Assembly (NCBI GenBank): GCA_005881885.1
Contig: VBDX01000132.1
Coordinates: 1 to 50,318, forward strand
Direction: 5' to 3'
DNA: 50,318 nucleotides
Origin: Chloroflexota bacterium
GTDB lineage: Bacteria > Chloroflexota > Limnocylindria > P2-11E
Part shown: positions 35,339 through 43,083 of the stretch, piece after piece
Position numbering within the stretch: position 1 is the first letter of the stretch
Layout of the letters: every line of letters starts with the position of its first letter
Translations under genes and position numbers: made by a program
The notes under the pieces: generated by a model
Seen by the model: the letters and a program-made list of their open reading frames with translations, nothing else
Database searches by the model: none
Told to the model about the DNA's origin: nothing

Positions 35339-35830
35339 GTGGCTGACTTTCGCCCGGTCGAGGCCAGCAAGGCGCACATTCTGATGATTCGTCCGGCCGT
35401 GGCCGAGACGCCGATCGAGGATGCGAACGCGGAGTGGGTCGAGGTGATCGCCGATCTCTCGAGCGACCTCGCGAACTGGCGCCTCCAGCACCTGCGGGGA
35501 CTCTGGCGGCCGGATGTCGCCAAGCCGGTCGAATGGGAATGGGTATACACGTGGGGGTCGCCGGCCTTCGTGAGCGCACGCGAGATCTACCGCATTCATT
35601 CCGGATCGCGCGCCCGCGCGGCATTGCATCCGCTGGGCGACGACCTGGCGCCCGGCCGCAAGCACGTCTACGCGGCTGGTCCCACGGGAGCCGCGAAGCT
35701 CATCTGGCGTCGGGGCGACTACGTGCGGCTCGTGGATGCATTCGGCACGGTGATCGATGAGGTCGTGGTGTGGCCCGGAGAGTCCGGGGGCTCCGCCCCC
35801 CGGCCCCCGGCGGAGTCGCGCGCCGGCTAG
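35339..35830 (+). CDS. Lamin-tail-like domain protein
   Basis: This 163-residue protein from GTG contains a lamin-tail-type beta-sandwich pattern (EWVEVIADLSSDLANWRLQHL, ... RKHVYAAGPTGA, ... LVDAFGTVIDEVV). There is no signal peptide. The last 15 residues (after VVWPGES) are encoded by a GC-rich palindrome and look acquired. Its TAG and the stop of the convergent menC-like gene share CTAG. The function is unknown; such domains usually serve binding. Confidence 0.65.
   Translation: MADFRPVEASKAHILMIRPAVAETPIEDANAEWVEVIADLSSDLANWRLQHLRGLWRPDVAKPVEWEWVYTWGSPAFVSAREIYRIHSGSRARAALHPLGDDLAPGRKHVYAAGPTGAAKLIWRRGDYVRLVDAFGTVIDEVVVWPGESGGSAPRPPAESRAG
35784..35810. repeat. GC-rich palindrome encoding a C-terminal tail
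   Basis: GGGGGC at 35786-35791 pairs with GCCCCC at 35795-35800 across a 3-base loop, and CCGGGGG at 35784-35790 can alternatively pair with CCCCCGG at 35804-35810. It lies in the last codons of the lamin-tail-like gene. It is similar in kind to the hairpin at 13709-13731. Confidence 0.6.
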
Positions 35831-36939
35831 CTCGGCCTGAGCTCCTTATGCTCGAGCGCGAGCTTGCGGATCAGGTCTTCGAGCACGGTCACGCCGATGC
35901 CTGGCTTGGTCGGAACGCGCATCGTGCCGTCTTCATCCACGGTGAACGGCTCAGCGATGATCTCCGTCCCGAAGTAGCGCGCCGACGCGGAGACGTCGCC
36001 GGGCAAGCGGAAATTCGGTAACGCCGCGAGATGCACGTTGTGCGCCCGGCCGATGCCCATCTCGAGCATCCCTCCGCACCACACGGGCACGTCGTGCGCG
36101 GCGCAGACGTCGTGCACGCGCTTCGCCGAAGCGAGCCCGCCGACCCGCCCGGCCTTGATGTTCACGATCCGCGTTGCGCCGATCGCGATCGCCTTGCGCG
36201 CGTCCTCGCCGGAGTGGATCGACTCGTCGAGACAGATGGGCGTCTTGATCTCGCGCTGGAGCGCCGCGTGGTCGACGAGATCGTCGTGCGCGAGCGGCTG
36301 CTCGATCATCATCGGGCGCGTCGGATCGATGCGCTTGAAAAGCGGAGCGTCGCGGAGCGTGTAGGCCGAGTTCGCGTCGAGCATGAAGGCAAGATCGGGG
36401 AAGGTCCTCCGCGTCGCCTCCGCGATCTCAACCTCGAGGCCAGGCTTGATCTTGAGCTTGACACGTTGGTACCCGCCCTCGAGCTCGCGGCGGATAGTGT
36501 CCATGAGCGCTTCGATCGATGGCTGTATGCCAATGGCGACACCGCACAGGATCCGATCGCGCGTCCCGCCGAGCAGCACGGAGAGCGGCTTTCCCGCGCG
36601 CTTCGCGAAGAGGTCCCAGACCGCCATCTCGACGGTCGCCTTCGCCATGCGGTGTTCCCGGATCCACGCGAGCTTCTCGTCGACGTCCTGCGGCGCGGAA
36701 AGATCCGCCTTGAACAGCTCCGGCAGGATGAACTCCTCGAGCGCGTAGAGGACGGTGCGCGGCGTCTCGCCCGAGTACCACGGGACCTCGCCGGCGACGC
36801 TCTCGCCCCACCCGACCGCGCCTTCCGATTCCACGCGGCAGAGCACTCGCGTCATGTGGGTCTCCCGCGCGCCGCTCGTCTCATAGGCGCGCTTCAAGGG
36901 AAGGCGCACGAGGAAAAGCTCGACCCGCTCCAGTTTCAT
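35827..36939 (-). CDS. Enolase-superfamily OSBS/N-succinylamino acid racemase
   Basis: This 370-residue protein of the MenC family has the catalytic Lys pair Lys161/Lys163 (VKLKIKPG), metal ligands Asp188 (LDAN), Glu213 (EQPL) and Asp238 (LDES), and the second-face Lys262 (IKAGRVGG). It matches the o-succinylbenzoate synthase/N-succinylamino acid racemase subgroup in length and spacing. Known family members paired with a COG3375 acyltransferase act in D- to L-amino acid conversion, and that partner is the next gene upstream. No other menaquinone genes are present, so racemase activity is preferred (inference). The start codon lies in a 12-bp hairpin. Confidence 0.85.
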   Translation of the reverse strand: MKLERVELFLVRLPLKRAYETSGARETHMTRVLCRVESEGAVGWGESVAGEVPWYSGETPRTVLYALEEFILPELFKADLSAPQDVDEKLAWIREHRMAKATVEMAVWDLFAKRAGKPLSVLLGGTRDRILCGVAIGIQPSIEALMDTIRRELEGGYQRVKLKIKPGLEVEIAEATRRTFPDLAFMLDANSAYTLRDAPLFKRIDPTRPMMIEQPLAHDDLVDHAALQREIKTPICLDESIHSGEDARKAIAIGATRIVNIKAGRVGGLASAKRVHDVCAAHDVPVWCGGMLEMGIGRAHNVHLAALPNFRLPGDVSASARYFGTEIIAEPFTVDEDGTMRVPTKPGIGVTVLEDLIRKLALEHKELRPS

Positions 36940-36960
36940 GGCGGCTTCGCCGCCATGAAA
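36934..36960. promoter_or_regulatory. Perfect hairpin sequestering the menC-like start codon
   Basis: A 12-bp perfect stem (TTTCATGGCGGC / GCCGCCATGAAA) has a 3-base loop. On the minus strand the start ATG (36939-36937) lies in the 3' arm, and no Shine-Dalgarno precedes it. This could limit translation initiation unless ribosomes arrive from the upstream GNAT gene. Confidence 0.6.
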
Positions 36961-36982
36961 TCCATACCCGTTCCTCGCAGGG

Positions 36983-37846
36983 TCACTTCGTGCCCAGGGG
37001 CCCCTGCCCCTGCGCCCCTGCCACCCCGCGCTTCGGTTGCGGTACCAGAAGGTACGCACACCGGCCGTCCGCTGAGCGCAGGAATTCGACGGCTGCGTAG
37101 CCCGCGCCGAACGCGCGCTCGAAGGCATCGCGCGCCACGGTCCGCCAGGCGAGCGCGAGCTTCGGGTCGCGTGCCTTGAGCTCCTGGAACGCCCGCGGGA
37201 TCTCGACGAGCAGATGCGCGGGGCCGATCTGGCCCACCGCGCCTGGACGATCGCCCTCCGCCCGCAGCAGATAACCGACGCCCTCGCGCTCGGCGTCTTC
37301 GAGCGCTGGCGCGGTGTTCTCTCCGCGCAGCCGTTTGTAGGTCCGGTCGTGGCCGATCGGCCACTCCACATAGATGCGATCGGAGGGCAGTCCCTGGTTC
37401 AGCTTGTCGGGCATGGCGCCGTAGAAATCGCGGTGGTACGTCCGCGTGAATGCGCCGAGCTTGCCGAAATTGAACCTGGCGTTGCGCGCCTCGAGCGGAT
37501 CCATCGTCCACCCGACGACCTCGATGCCTTGATCGAGGCAGTGGTCACGCTGCGCTTCCTTGAGCTGCTGCGCGAGCCCGCTCCCGCGGTACGGCTCGCG
37601 CACCGCGAGCATGTGCGAGTGGTGCCGGAAGTGGAAATCGTAGATACCGAGGAAGCCGAAGACGAACGCAGCTGGCTGCGGATCTTCCGGCGCGTAGCCG
37701 AGCGCCACGAAACCGCCGTTATGGACGACCGCGAGCATGAGCTGGGGCGGAACTACCACGTCACCGCTCCAGGTCTCCTCTTGCAGAGGAACCGTGGCCG
37801 CGCATGCCGCGATATCTCGGGCCACGTCGATCCGGAATTCCGGCAT
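36983..37846 (-). CDS. GNAT acyltransferase (COG3375-like), partner of the racemase
   Basis: This 287-residue protein has the GNAT acyl-CoA site MLAVREPYRGSGLAQQLKEA near residue 80 and GWTMDPLEARNARFNFGKLG, the signature of the large COG3375 acetyltransferase-like group. In Geobacillus this family N-succinylates D-amino acids for the neighbouring racemase. Both genes are on the minus strand with a 43-base gap. The last 14 or so residues (GVAGAQGQGPLGTK) come from a repeat element, so the natural C-terminus was likely altered. Confidence 0.82.
   Translation of the reverse strand: MPEFRIDVARDIAACAATVPLQEETWSGDVVVPPQLMLAVVHNGGFVALGYAPEDPQPAAFVFGFLGIYDFHFRHHSHMLAVREPYRGSGLAQQLKEAQRDHCLDQGIEVVGWTMDPLEARNARFNFGKLGAFTRTYHRDFYGAMPDKLNQGLPSDRIYVEWPIGHDRTYKRLRGENTAPALEDAEREGVGYLLRAEGDRPGAVGQIGPAHLLVEIPRAFQELKARDPKLALAWRTVARDAFERAFGAGYAAVEFLRSADGRCAYLLVPQPKRGVAGAQGQGPLGTK
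36992..37020. repeat. Copy of the GC-rich element core found at 4008-4027
   Basis: On the minus strand, 20 bases here (CAGGGGCAGGGGCCCCTGGG) match 4008-4027 with one mismatch. The copy encodes the C-terminal tail of the GNAT protein. It shows that the palindromic core is dispersed in this genome. Confidence 0.65.
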
Positions 37847-37875
37847 GAATAATGAGTATCGGCTAGCATCCGGCC

Positions 37876-38319
37876 GTGCCGGCGGCGAGCATCGACTTCC
37901 TGAAACGCGTCTCGATGTTCGAGGATCTCGACCAGAAATCGCTCGAGGCCATCGCGAACGCCGCGGTTGAGCAACGCTACGAACCCGGGCAAGACATCGT
38001 GCGGCAGGGCGACACCGGCGTGGGCGCGTTCATCATCCGCTCAGGCAAGGTCGACGTCATTCAGGACCGCGGCGGCAAGGAGACCAAGCTCTCGACGCTT
38101 GGGCCGGGAGAGGTCTTCGGCGAGATGGCCCTCCTCGACGAGTTCCCGCGTTCCGCGACGGTCCGCGCGGTAGAGCCGACGACGGCGCTCGGCATCCAGC
38201 GCTGGCACTTTCGCGGGATCCTCGAGAGCCATCCACAGATCGCGCTCGCGCTCCTACCGATGCTGACGCGACGCATCCGCAACGCCGAGCACATGCTGCC
38301 GGAGGCCGCCCGACATTAG
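37876..38319 (+). CDS. Stand-alone cyclic nucleotide-binding domain protein
   Basis: This 147-residue protein from GTG is a single cNMP-binding beta-roll: FEDLDQKSLEAIA, GDTGVGAFIIRSGKVDV, and the phosphate-binding cassette PGEVFGEMALLDEFPRSATVRA. No helix-turn-helix or kinase domain follows, only a C-terminal helix. It may sense cAMP/cGMP or act as a protein-protein adaptor. Confidence 0.85.
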   Translation: MPAASIDFLKRVSMFEDLDQKSLEAIANAAVEQRYEPGQDIVRQGDTGVGAFIIRSGKVDVIQDRGGKETKLSTLGPGEVFGEMALLDEFPRSATVRAVEPTTALGIQRWHFRGILESHPQIALALLPMLTRRIRNAEHMLPEAARH

Positions 38320-38350
38320 AGCGGCGGCCACAAAAAAGGGGAGGCGAATC

Positions 38351-38809
38351 ATGGGCGACGAGCAGAGAAACAAGGAAGTCGTGCGCAAGGTGGAGCAAGC
38401 CTGGAACGACGGCAAGCTTGATCAACTCGACCAGTACTTCGCGGCTGACTACCCGTCCCACGACCGTCCGCCGGGCGTGCCGCAGGGCCTGGCTGGGGCG
38501 AAGATGATGCACCAGAACGTCATGAAGATCTTCCAGAACCGGAAGCTCGAGATGAAGGACATCTTCGCGGGGGACGACAAGGTCTTCGTCCGCAGCGTCG
38601 GCAGCTCGACGTATCTGGGCGGCCTGCCCGGGATCCCGGCGCCCGCGGGAGGCGCACCACTCAAGGACATCGAGTCTTGGTCGGTGTACCGCCTCAAGGA
38701 CGGCAAGATCGTCGAGCACTGGGGCATCAACGACGCGTACTCGATCGCGATGCAGGCCGGCGCCCTCAAGATGCCCGAGATGGCCGGAGCGCCCGCCGGC
38801 CGCGGGTAG
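38351..38809 (+). CDS. SnoaL-like polyketide cyclase-family protein
   Basis: This 152-residue protein shows the SnoaL/ester cyclase pattern: NKEVVRKVEQAWNDGKLDQL, YFAADYPSHDRP, then VYRLKDGKIVEHWGINDAYSI. It is preceded by a good ribosome site (GGGGAGG, 38338-38344). It follows the cNMP-binding gene on the same strand. The function is unassigned; the fold hosts many unrelated activities. Confidence 0.8.
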   Translation: MGDEQRNKEVVRKVEQAWNDGKLDQLDQYFAADYPSHDRPPGVPQGLAGAKMMHQNVMKIFQNRKLEMKDIFAGDDKVFVRSVGSSTYLGGLPGIPAPAGGAPLKDIESWSVYRLKDGKIVEHWGINDAYSIAMQAGALKMPEMAGAPAGRG

Positions 38810-38878
38810 CGACCAGCGCGTCCTAATGACGATCGTGTAGGTGCCGGTCGCCTCCGTGCGGCCGGCACCGGCGCGGAC

Positions 38879-39100
38879 GTGGTACGCGCCCGGAGCGCAA
38901 AACTGAGCATGCTCGAGATCGATGAGGCGATCCTCTCCCACGCTGCCCGAGTCGACCCATCGAACCTGCACGCGCTCGACGCGATCCATCTGGCGAGCGC
39001 GTTGTCACTCGAAGGGCTGGAGGCGTTCGTGGCTTATGATCGCGAACTCCGAGAAGCCGCTCAGGCTGCAGGCCTGAATGTGGCCGCCCCAGGCGCCTAG
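38879..39100 (+). pseudogene. VapC-type PIN toxin, 3' remnant
   Basis: Only the C-terminal half of a PIN-domain ribonuclease remains: ILSHAARVDPSN, LHALDAIHLASALSL with one active-site Asp, and FVAYDRELREAAQAAGLNV with another. The N-terminal strand with the first catalytic Asp and the Glu region are missing, and no VapB antitoxin is next to it. The nominal start at 38879 is probably accidental. It ends one base before the ftcD-like gene. Confidence 0.7.
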
Positions 39101-39101
39101 A

Positions 39102-39995
39102 TTGCCCCGCCTCGTCGAATGCGTCCCGAACGTCAGCGAGGGTCGTCGCGCCGACGTCATCGATCGGCTCGCCGACACGATCCGCGCGGTCGACGGCGTA
39201 CGCCTCCTCGATCGCACGAGCGACGTGGACCACAACCGCTCCGTCTTCACGTACGCGGGCGAACCGGATGCTGTTGTACGTGCGACGCACGCGCTCGTTG
39301 ACCTGGCATTCAGCGAGGTCGACATGCGGACCCACAAGGGGGAGCATCCACGGCTCGGCGCGGTCGACGTTGTCCCATTCATTCCGCTCGCGGGCGTGAG
39401 CATGGAGGAGTGTGTCGAGCTCGCGCACCGCTTCGGTCGCGAGATCGCCGAGCGGCACCATGTCCCGGTCTATTTCTACGCGAGGGCTGCGACGCGCCCG
39501 GAGCGCGTTCGGCTCCCGGACATCCGCAAGCCGGAATACGAGGGTCTCGCAGCGCTCCTCGAGAGCACGCATGATCCCGATGCCGGCCCGCGGCGATTGC
39601 ATGCGACGGCTGGCGCGATCGTCGTCGGCGCGCGGCCGTTTCTCATCGCGTTCAACATCGAGCTCGACTCGACCGACCTCAAGCTGGCGCAGCGCATCGC
39701 GAAGGAGATCCGCGAGTCGTCGGGCGGGCTGCCCGCGGTGCAGGCCAGAGGGTTCATGCTGACCGATCCGCCGCGCGCCCAGGTCTCCATGAACCTCCTC
39801 GACCACACGACGACATCGCTCGCGACGGTCTGGCGCGAGGTCGAGACTCGGGCGAACGCCGCAGGCGTGCGCGTGCTGCGCGGTGAACTGATCGGGCTTC
39901 TTCCGCTCGACGCGGCGCTGCAGGTGACGGCGGACGCGCTCAAGCTCGATGGCTTCACCAGAGACCGCGTGATCGAAAGTCACTTCCTCGAGTGA
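39102..39995 (+). CDS. ftcD: Glutamate formimidoyltransferase
   Basis: This 297-residue protein moves the formimino group from N-formiminoglutamate to tetrahydrofolate, the last step of one histidine degradation route. It has LVECVPNVSEG at the start, THKGEHPRLGAVDVVPFIPL with the catalytic His region, and ARGFMLTDPPRAQVSMNLLD. The length equals the single transferase domain, without the cyclodeaminase. The TTG at 39102 fits the family N-terminus (PRLVECVPN); an ATG at 39078 is the alternative. It is coupled to hutI by a GTGA overlap. Confidence 0.92.
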   Translation: MPRLVECVPNVSEGRRADVIDRLADTIRAVDGVRLLDRTSDVDHNRSVFTYAGEPDAVVRATHALVDLAFSEVDMRTHKGEHPRLGAVDVVPFIPLAGVSMEECVELAHRFGREIAERHHVPVYFYARAATRPERVRLPDIRKPEYEGLAALLESTHDPDAGPRRLHATAGAIVVGARPFLIAFNIELDSTDLKLAQRIAKEIRESSGGLPAVQARGFMLTDPPRAQVSMNLLDHTTTSLATVWREVETRANAAGVRVLRGELIGLLPLDAALQVTADALKLDGFTRDRVIESHFLE

Positions 39996-41242
39996 TCGAG
40001 GCGGATCTCATCCTGCGTGGCGCGCGCTTGCTGACGCTCGAGCCGCTCAAGGATGAGCGTCCTCGGGTAGGCCCGGCGGCCGGCGATGTGGGCGCGGTCA
40101 ACGACGGATTCGTCGCCGCCCGGGACGGGATGATCGTCGCGACCGGGCACGGACGCGCGCACGAGCGATTCACCCGGGCGGAAGGCGCCCTGGATAAAGA
40201 TGTCGGAGGCCGTGTCGTGATGCCGGGCTTCGTCGACCCGCACACCCACCTCTGCTACGCCGGCGAGCGCTGGGAGGAGTTCGCGACGCGCCGAAGCGGC
40301 GCCGACTATCTCGCGGTCCTGGCGGCAGGGGGCGGGATCCACGCGACCGTCCGTGCGACGCGTGAAGCGAGCGACGATCAGCTTCTCGCGCTGCTGCGCC
40401 GCAGGATCGGCGACGCCGCCGAGCTCGGCACGACGACGATCGAGGTGAAGAGCGGCTACGGGCTCGAGCCCGAGGAGGAGCTCCGGCAGCTGCGTCTGCT
40501 CGCGCGCGCGAAAGCCGAGGCGCCGATCGACATCGCCGTGACGTACCTCGCCGCCCACGCGCTGCCGGCGCCGTTCACCGACGACCGCAAGCGATTCATC
40601 CGCGAGGCGACGCAGGCGCTGGAGCGGGTCGTCGGCGAGAAGCTCGCCGAGGCGGTCGATGCCTTCCTCGAGAAGGGCGTGTTCGACATCGAGGAGATCC
40701 GGCCGCTCTTCAACGCGGCGAAGAAAGCCGGCCTCGCGGTGACGATGCACGCGGATCAACTGAACGACGTGGGCGCGTCCGCGTTCGCCGCCCGCATCCG
40801 AGCGCGCTCGGCGGACCACGTCGCGCACGCGTCCGCCGACGGTATCCGTGCGCTCGCGCGAGCGGAGGTTCCGGCCGTACTCCTTCCCGGCAGCGCGTTC
40901 TTCGTCGGCTACGCGCCGCCCGAGGCGCGCCGCTTCATCGCCGCGCGGGTACCGGTGGCGCTGGCGTCCGACCACAATCCCGGCACGTCGCCCCTCGAAG
41001 GCATGCCCATGGCCATAGCGCTCGGGGTCACGCTCTGCGGCCTCACCCCGCACGAAGCGATCGTCGCGGCGACGATCAACGCGGCGCATGCGCTCGGCCG
41101 CGGTGGGCGGATCGGAGCCCTGCTTCACGGCCGGCGCGCCGACATCGTGGTACTCGACACCGACGACGAGCGCGAGCTCGCATATCGGATGGGCGCGCCC
41201 CTCGTGGCTGAGGTCTACGCCGGAGGGAAGCGGGTGGCTTGA
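39992..41242 (+). CDS. hutI: Imidazolonepropionase
   Basis: This 416-residue amidohydrolase converts imidazolone-5-propionate to N-formiminoglutamate in histidine catabolism. It has the HTH metal motif in DPHTHLCYAGER, TMHADQLND, and SDHNPGTSPLEGMPMA with the metal Asp. It starts at the GTG overlapping the ftcD stop, so product and consuming enzyme are encoded together. hutH and hutU are not in the window. Its TGA overlaps the TTG of the GMC gene. Confidence 0.94.
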   Translation: MIEADLILRGARLLTLEPLKDERPRVGPAAGDVGAVNDGFVAARDGMIVATGHGRAHERFTRAEGALDKDVGGRVVMPGFVDPHTHLCYAGERWEEFATRRSGADYLAVLAAGGGIHATVRATREASDDQLLALLRRRIGDAAELGTTTIEVKSGYGLEPEEELRQLRLLARAKAEAPIDIAVTYLAAHALPAPFTDDRKRFIREATQALERVVGEKLAEAVDAFLEKGVFDIEEIRPLFNAAKKAGLAVTMHADQLNDVGASAFAARIRARSADHVAHASADGIRALARAEVPAVLLPGSAFFVGYAPPEARRFIAARVPVALASDHNPGTSPLEGMPMAIALGVTLCGLTPHEAIVAATINAAHALGRGGRIGALLHGRRADIVVLDTDDERELAYRMGAPLVAEVYAGGKRVA

Positions 41243-42654
41243 CGGAGACATTCGACCTCGCGGTGATCGGCGCGGGCTCGTCGGGCTGCGTCGTTGCGTC
41301 GGAGCTCGTGAGGGCGGGTCGAAAGGTCGCGCTCGTCGAGGCCGGCCCCGACTACGGCCGGTTCTCACGGCGCTGGCCTCGTGACGTCCGCGATCCGCGG
41401 CGACGCACCGACCGTCACGACTGGGGGCTCGAGGCTGAGCTGACGCGAGGTGAGACGACGGCTGAGCCTCGTGCGCGCGTCATCGGCGGCTGCTCGGCAC
41501 ACAACGAGTGCGCTGCGGTGTGGCCTCCGCGCGAGGACATCGACGCCTGGAGGGTCTCGGGCTGGAGCTCCGCCGAGCTATGGCCGCTGGTCGATCGGGT
41601 CGAAGGAGCGCGAGGCGGCTCCGCCATCCGCGGCAGGCATGGTCCACTCGTGACCGCGCCGTGGACCGACGGGCCGCTCACCGCGTGGCAATCGGCCTTC
41701 GTCGATGCGGCCGTCGCCTCGGGATACGACCGGTTGGACGACGTCAGCTCCCCGGCGCCGGCGACGGGCGTCGCTCCATTCCACGCCAACGTGCGCGATG
41801 GCGTCCGTTGGAACGCCGCATTCGCTTTCCTCGATCCCGTGCGCGGCCGCAAGGAGCTCTCGATCTTCGCGGGCACGGAAGCTCTGAAGCTTGAAATGCG
41901 CTCGGGGCGCGTGGACGCGCTCCTCTGCCGACGTGGCCGAAAGCAACTCCGGATCCTCGCCGACGCGTACGTCCTCTGCGCTGGCGTGTACGGTTCCCCA
42001 CTCCTCCTCCTGCGTTCCGGCCTACATTGGCGCGCCGTCGGACGCGGTCTGCAGGACCATCCCGGCGTCGCCCTTACATTCGATCGGGCACCTGGCGCTC
42101 CGCGCGAGCTCGGTTCACCGAACGTCTATCGGAGCCAGGTCGTGTTGCGCGCGTCCAGCGGAGCCTCGCTGCTTGGCTGGGACCTGCACGTGCTGCCATA
42201 CCAAGCCGACGGCGAGCTGCTCGTCTTCGTCTTCTTCATGGCGCCAAGCTCGCGGGGCGTGGTCGACCTACGCGACGGCCGGCCGCGGATCCGCTTCCGC
42301 TTCTTCGCGGGCGAAGGTGCCGTCGACCTCGACGCGCTCGAAGCCGGAGTAGGGATCGCGCGCGAGATCGCGGGCCGGCTTTCGTTCGTGCGCGTTGTGG
42401 ATCCTTCGAGTTCCGTCCGCGCGCGCTCGATCCGCCGCTGGATTCGCGAGAACGTGACCGGGTACGCCCATGCCACCGGGACGTGCCGCATCGGCACGGG
42501 CCCGGAGGGCGTCGTCGACGCGCGGACCCAGGTTCGGGGCTTGGCGAATGTGCACGTAGTGGACGCCTCGATCATCCCGCGGATCCCCCGCGCGAATACC
42601 AACCTCCTGTGCATGCTGATCGGGATGCGCGCTGCCCAGCTGGTGGGGTCCTAA
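41239..42654 (+). CDS. GMC-family FAD oxidoreductase
   Basis: This 471-residue flavoprotein has the N-terminal FAD motif LAVIGAGSSGCVVASELVRA, GGCSAHNECAA, and the C-terminal YAHATGTCRIGTGPEGVVD with NTNLLCMLIG, giving the family's His/Asn active-site pair. GMC enzymes oxidise alcohols, sugars or choline. TTGA coupling to hutI places it in the histidine operon, though it is not a known step of that path. Confidence 0.85.
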   Translation: MTETFDLAVIGAGSSGCVVASELVRAGRKVALVEAGPDYGRFSRRWPRDVRDPRRRTDRHDWGLEAELTRGETTAEPRARVIGGCSAHNECAAVWPPREDIDAWRVSGWSSAELWPLVDRVEGARGGSAIRGRHGPLVTAPWTDGPLTAWQSAFVDAAVASGYDRLDDVSSPAPATGVAPFHANVRDGVRWNAAFAFLDPVRGRKELSIFAGTEALKLEMRSGRVDALLCRRGRKQLRILADAYVLCAGVYGSPLLLLRSGLHWRAVGRGLQDHPGVALTFDRAPGAPRELGSPNVYRSQVVLRASSGASLLGWDLHVLPYQADGELLVFVFFMAPSSRGVVDLRDGRPRIRFRFFAGEGAVDLDALEAGVGIAREIAGRLSFVRVVDPSSSVRARSIRRWIRENVTGYAHATGTCRIGTGPEGVVDARTQVRGLANVHVVDASIIPRIPRANTNLLCMLIGMRAAQLVGS

Positions 42655-42664
42655 ACTGCCGGCC

Positions 42665-43081
42665 GTGGCGGACCCGCGGATCGAGCGGCTGCGCTCCGTG
42701 CCGCTCTTTGGAGGCTGCACCGACAAGGAGCTCCAGTTCATCTCATCCCACGCCGACGAGGTCGACTTCGCGTCAGGCCGCACGCTCTGCAAGAAGGGGG
42801 AAACCGGCGGGGATTTCTTCGTCATCCTCGAAGGTTCCGCCAGGGTCGAGGCCGGGGACGGCCAGCGGATGCTCGGTCCCGGCGAGTTCTTTGGCGAGAT
42901 CGCGCTTCTGGACAACGGACCGCGTACGGCGACCGTGGTGGCGGCGACGCCGATGCGCTGTCTCGTACTCGGGCACGAACAGTTCCGCGACGTCCTGCAT
43001 CAGAACGGCGACATCGCCATCAAGATGCTCCGCGCGGTCACCGCGCGTCTTCGCGCCGCCGCCGCTCTCCCGTCGGGTTAG
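42665..43081 (+). CDS. Second stand-alone cyclic nucleotide-binding protein
   Basis: This 138-residue protein from GTG has a single cNMP-binding domain: FGGCTDKELQFISSHADEV, GETGGDFFVILEGSARV and PGEFFGEIALLDNGPRTATVVA. It is related to the 37876 gene and also lacks an output domain. It follows the GMC gene after 10 bases and converges on the M24 gene with a 2-base gap. Confidence 0.85.
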   Translation: MADPRIERLRSVPLFGGCTDKELQFISSHADEVDFASGRTLCKKGETGGDFFVILEGSARVEAGDGQRMLGPGEFFGEIALLDNGPRTATVVAATPMRCLVLGHEQFRDVLHQNGDIAIKMLRAVTARLRAAAALPSG

Positions 43082-43083
43082 CT

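Noticed and set aside
35784-35810. CRISPR-like or transposon end
   Set aside because: There is a single palindrome without spacers, direct repeats or a transposase gene; it fits a short dispersed GC hairpin.
38823-39983. 386-residue minus-strand frame across ftcD
   Set aside because: The plus-strand ftcD product is conserved end to end, so this frame is a shadow; only a short upstream piece on that strand looked possibly genuine and is reported separately.
39980-41368. 462-residue minus-strand frame opposite hutI
   Set aside because: hutI is complete with its metal motifs on the plus strand; the antisense frame is an Arg/Asp-rich shadow.
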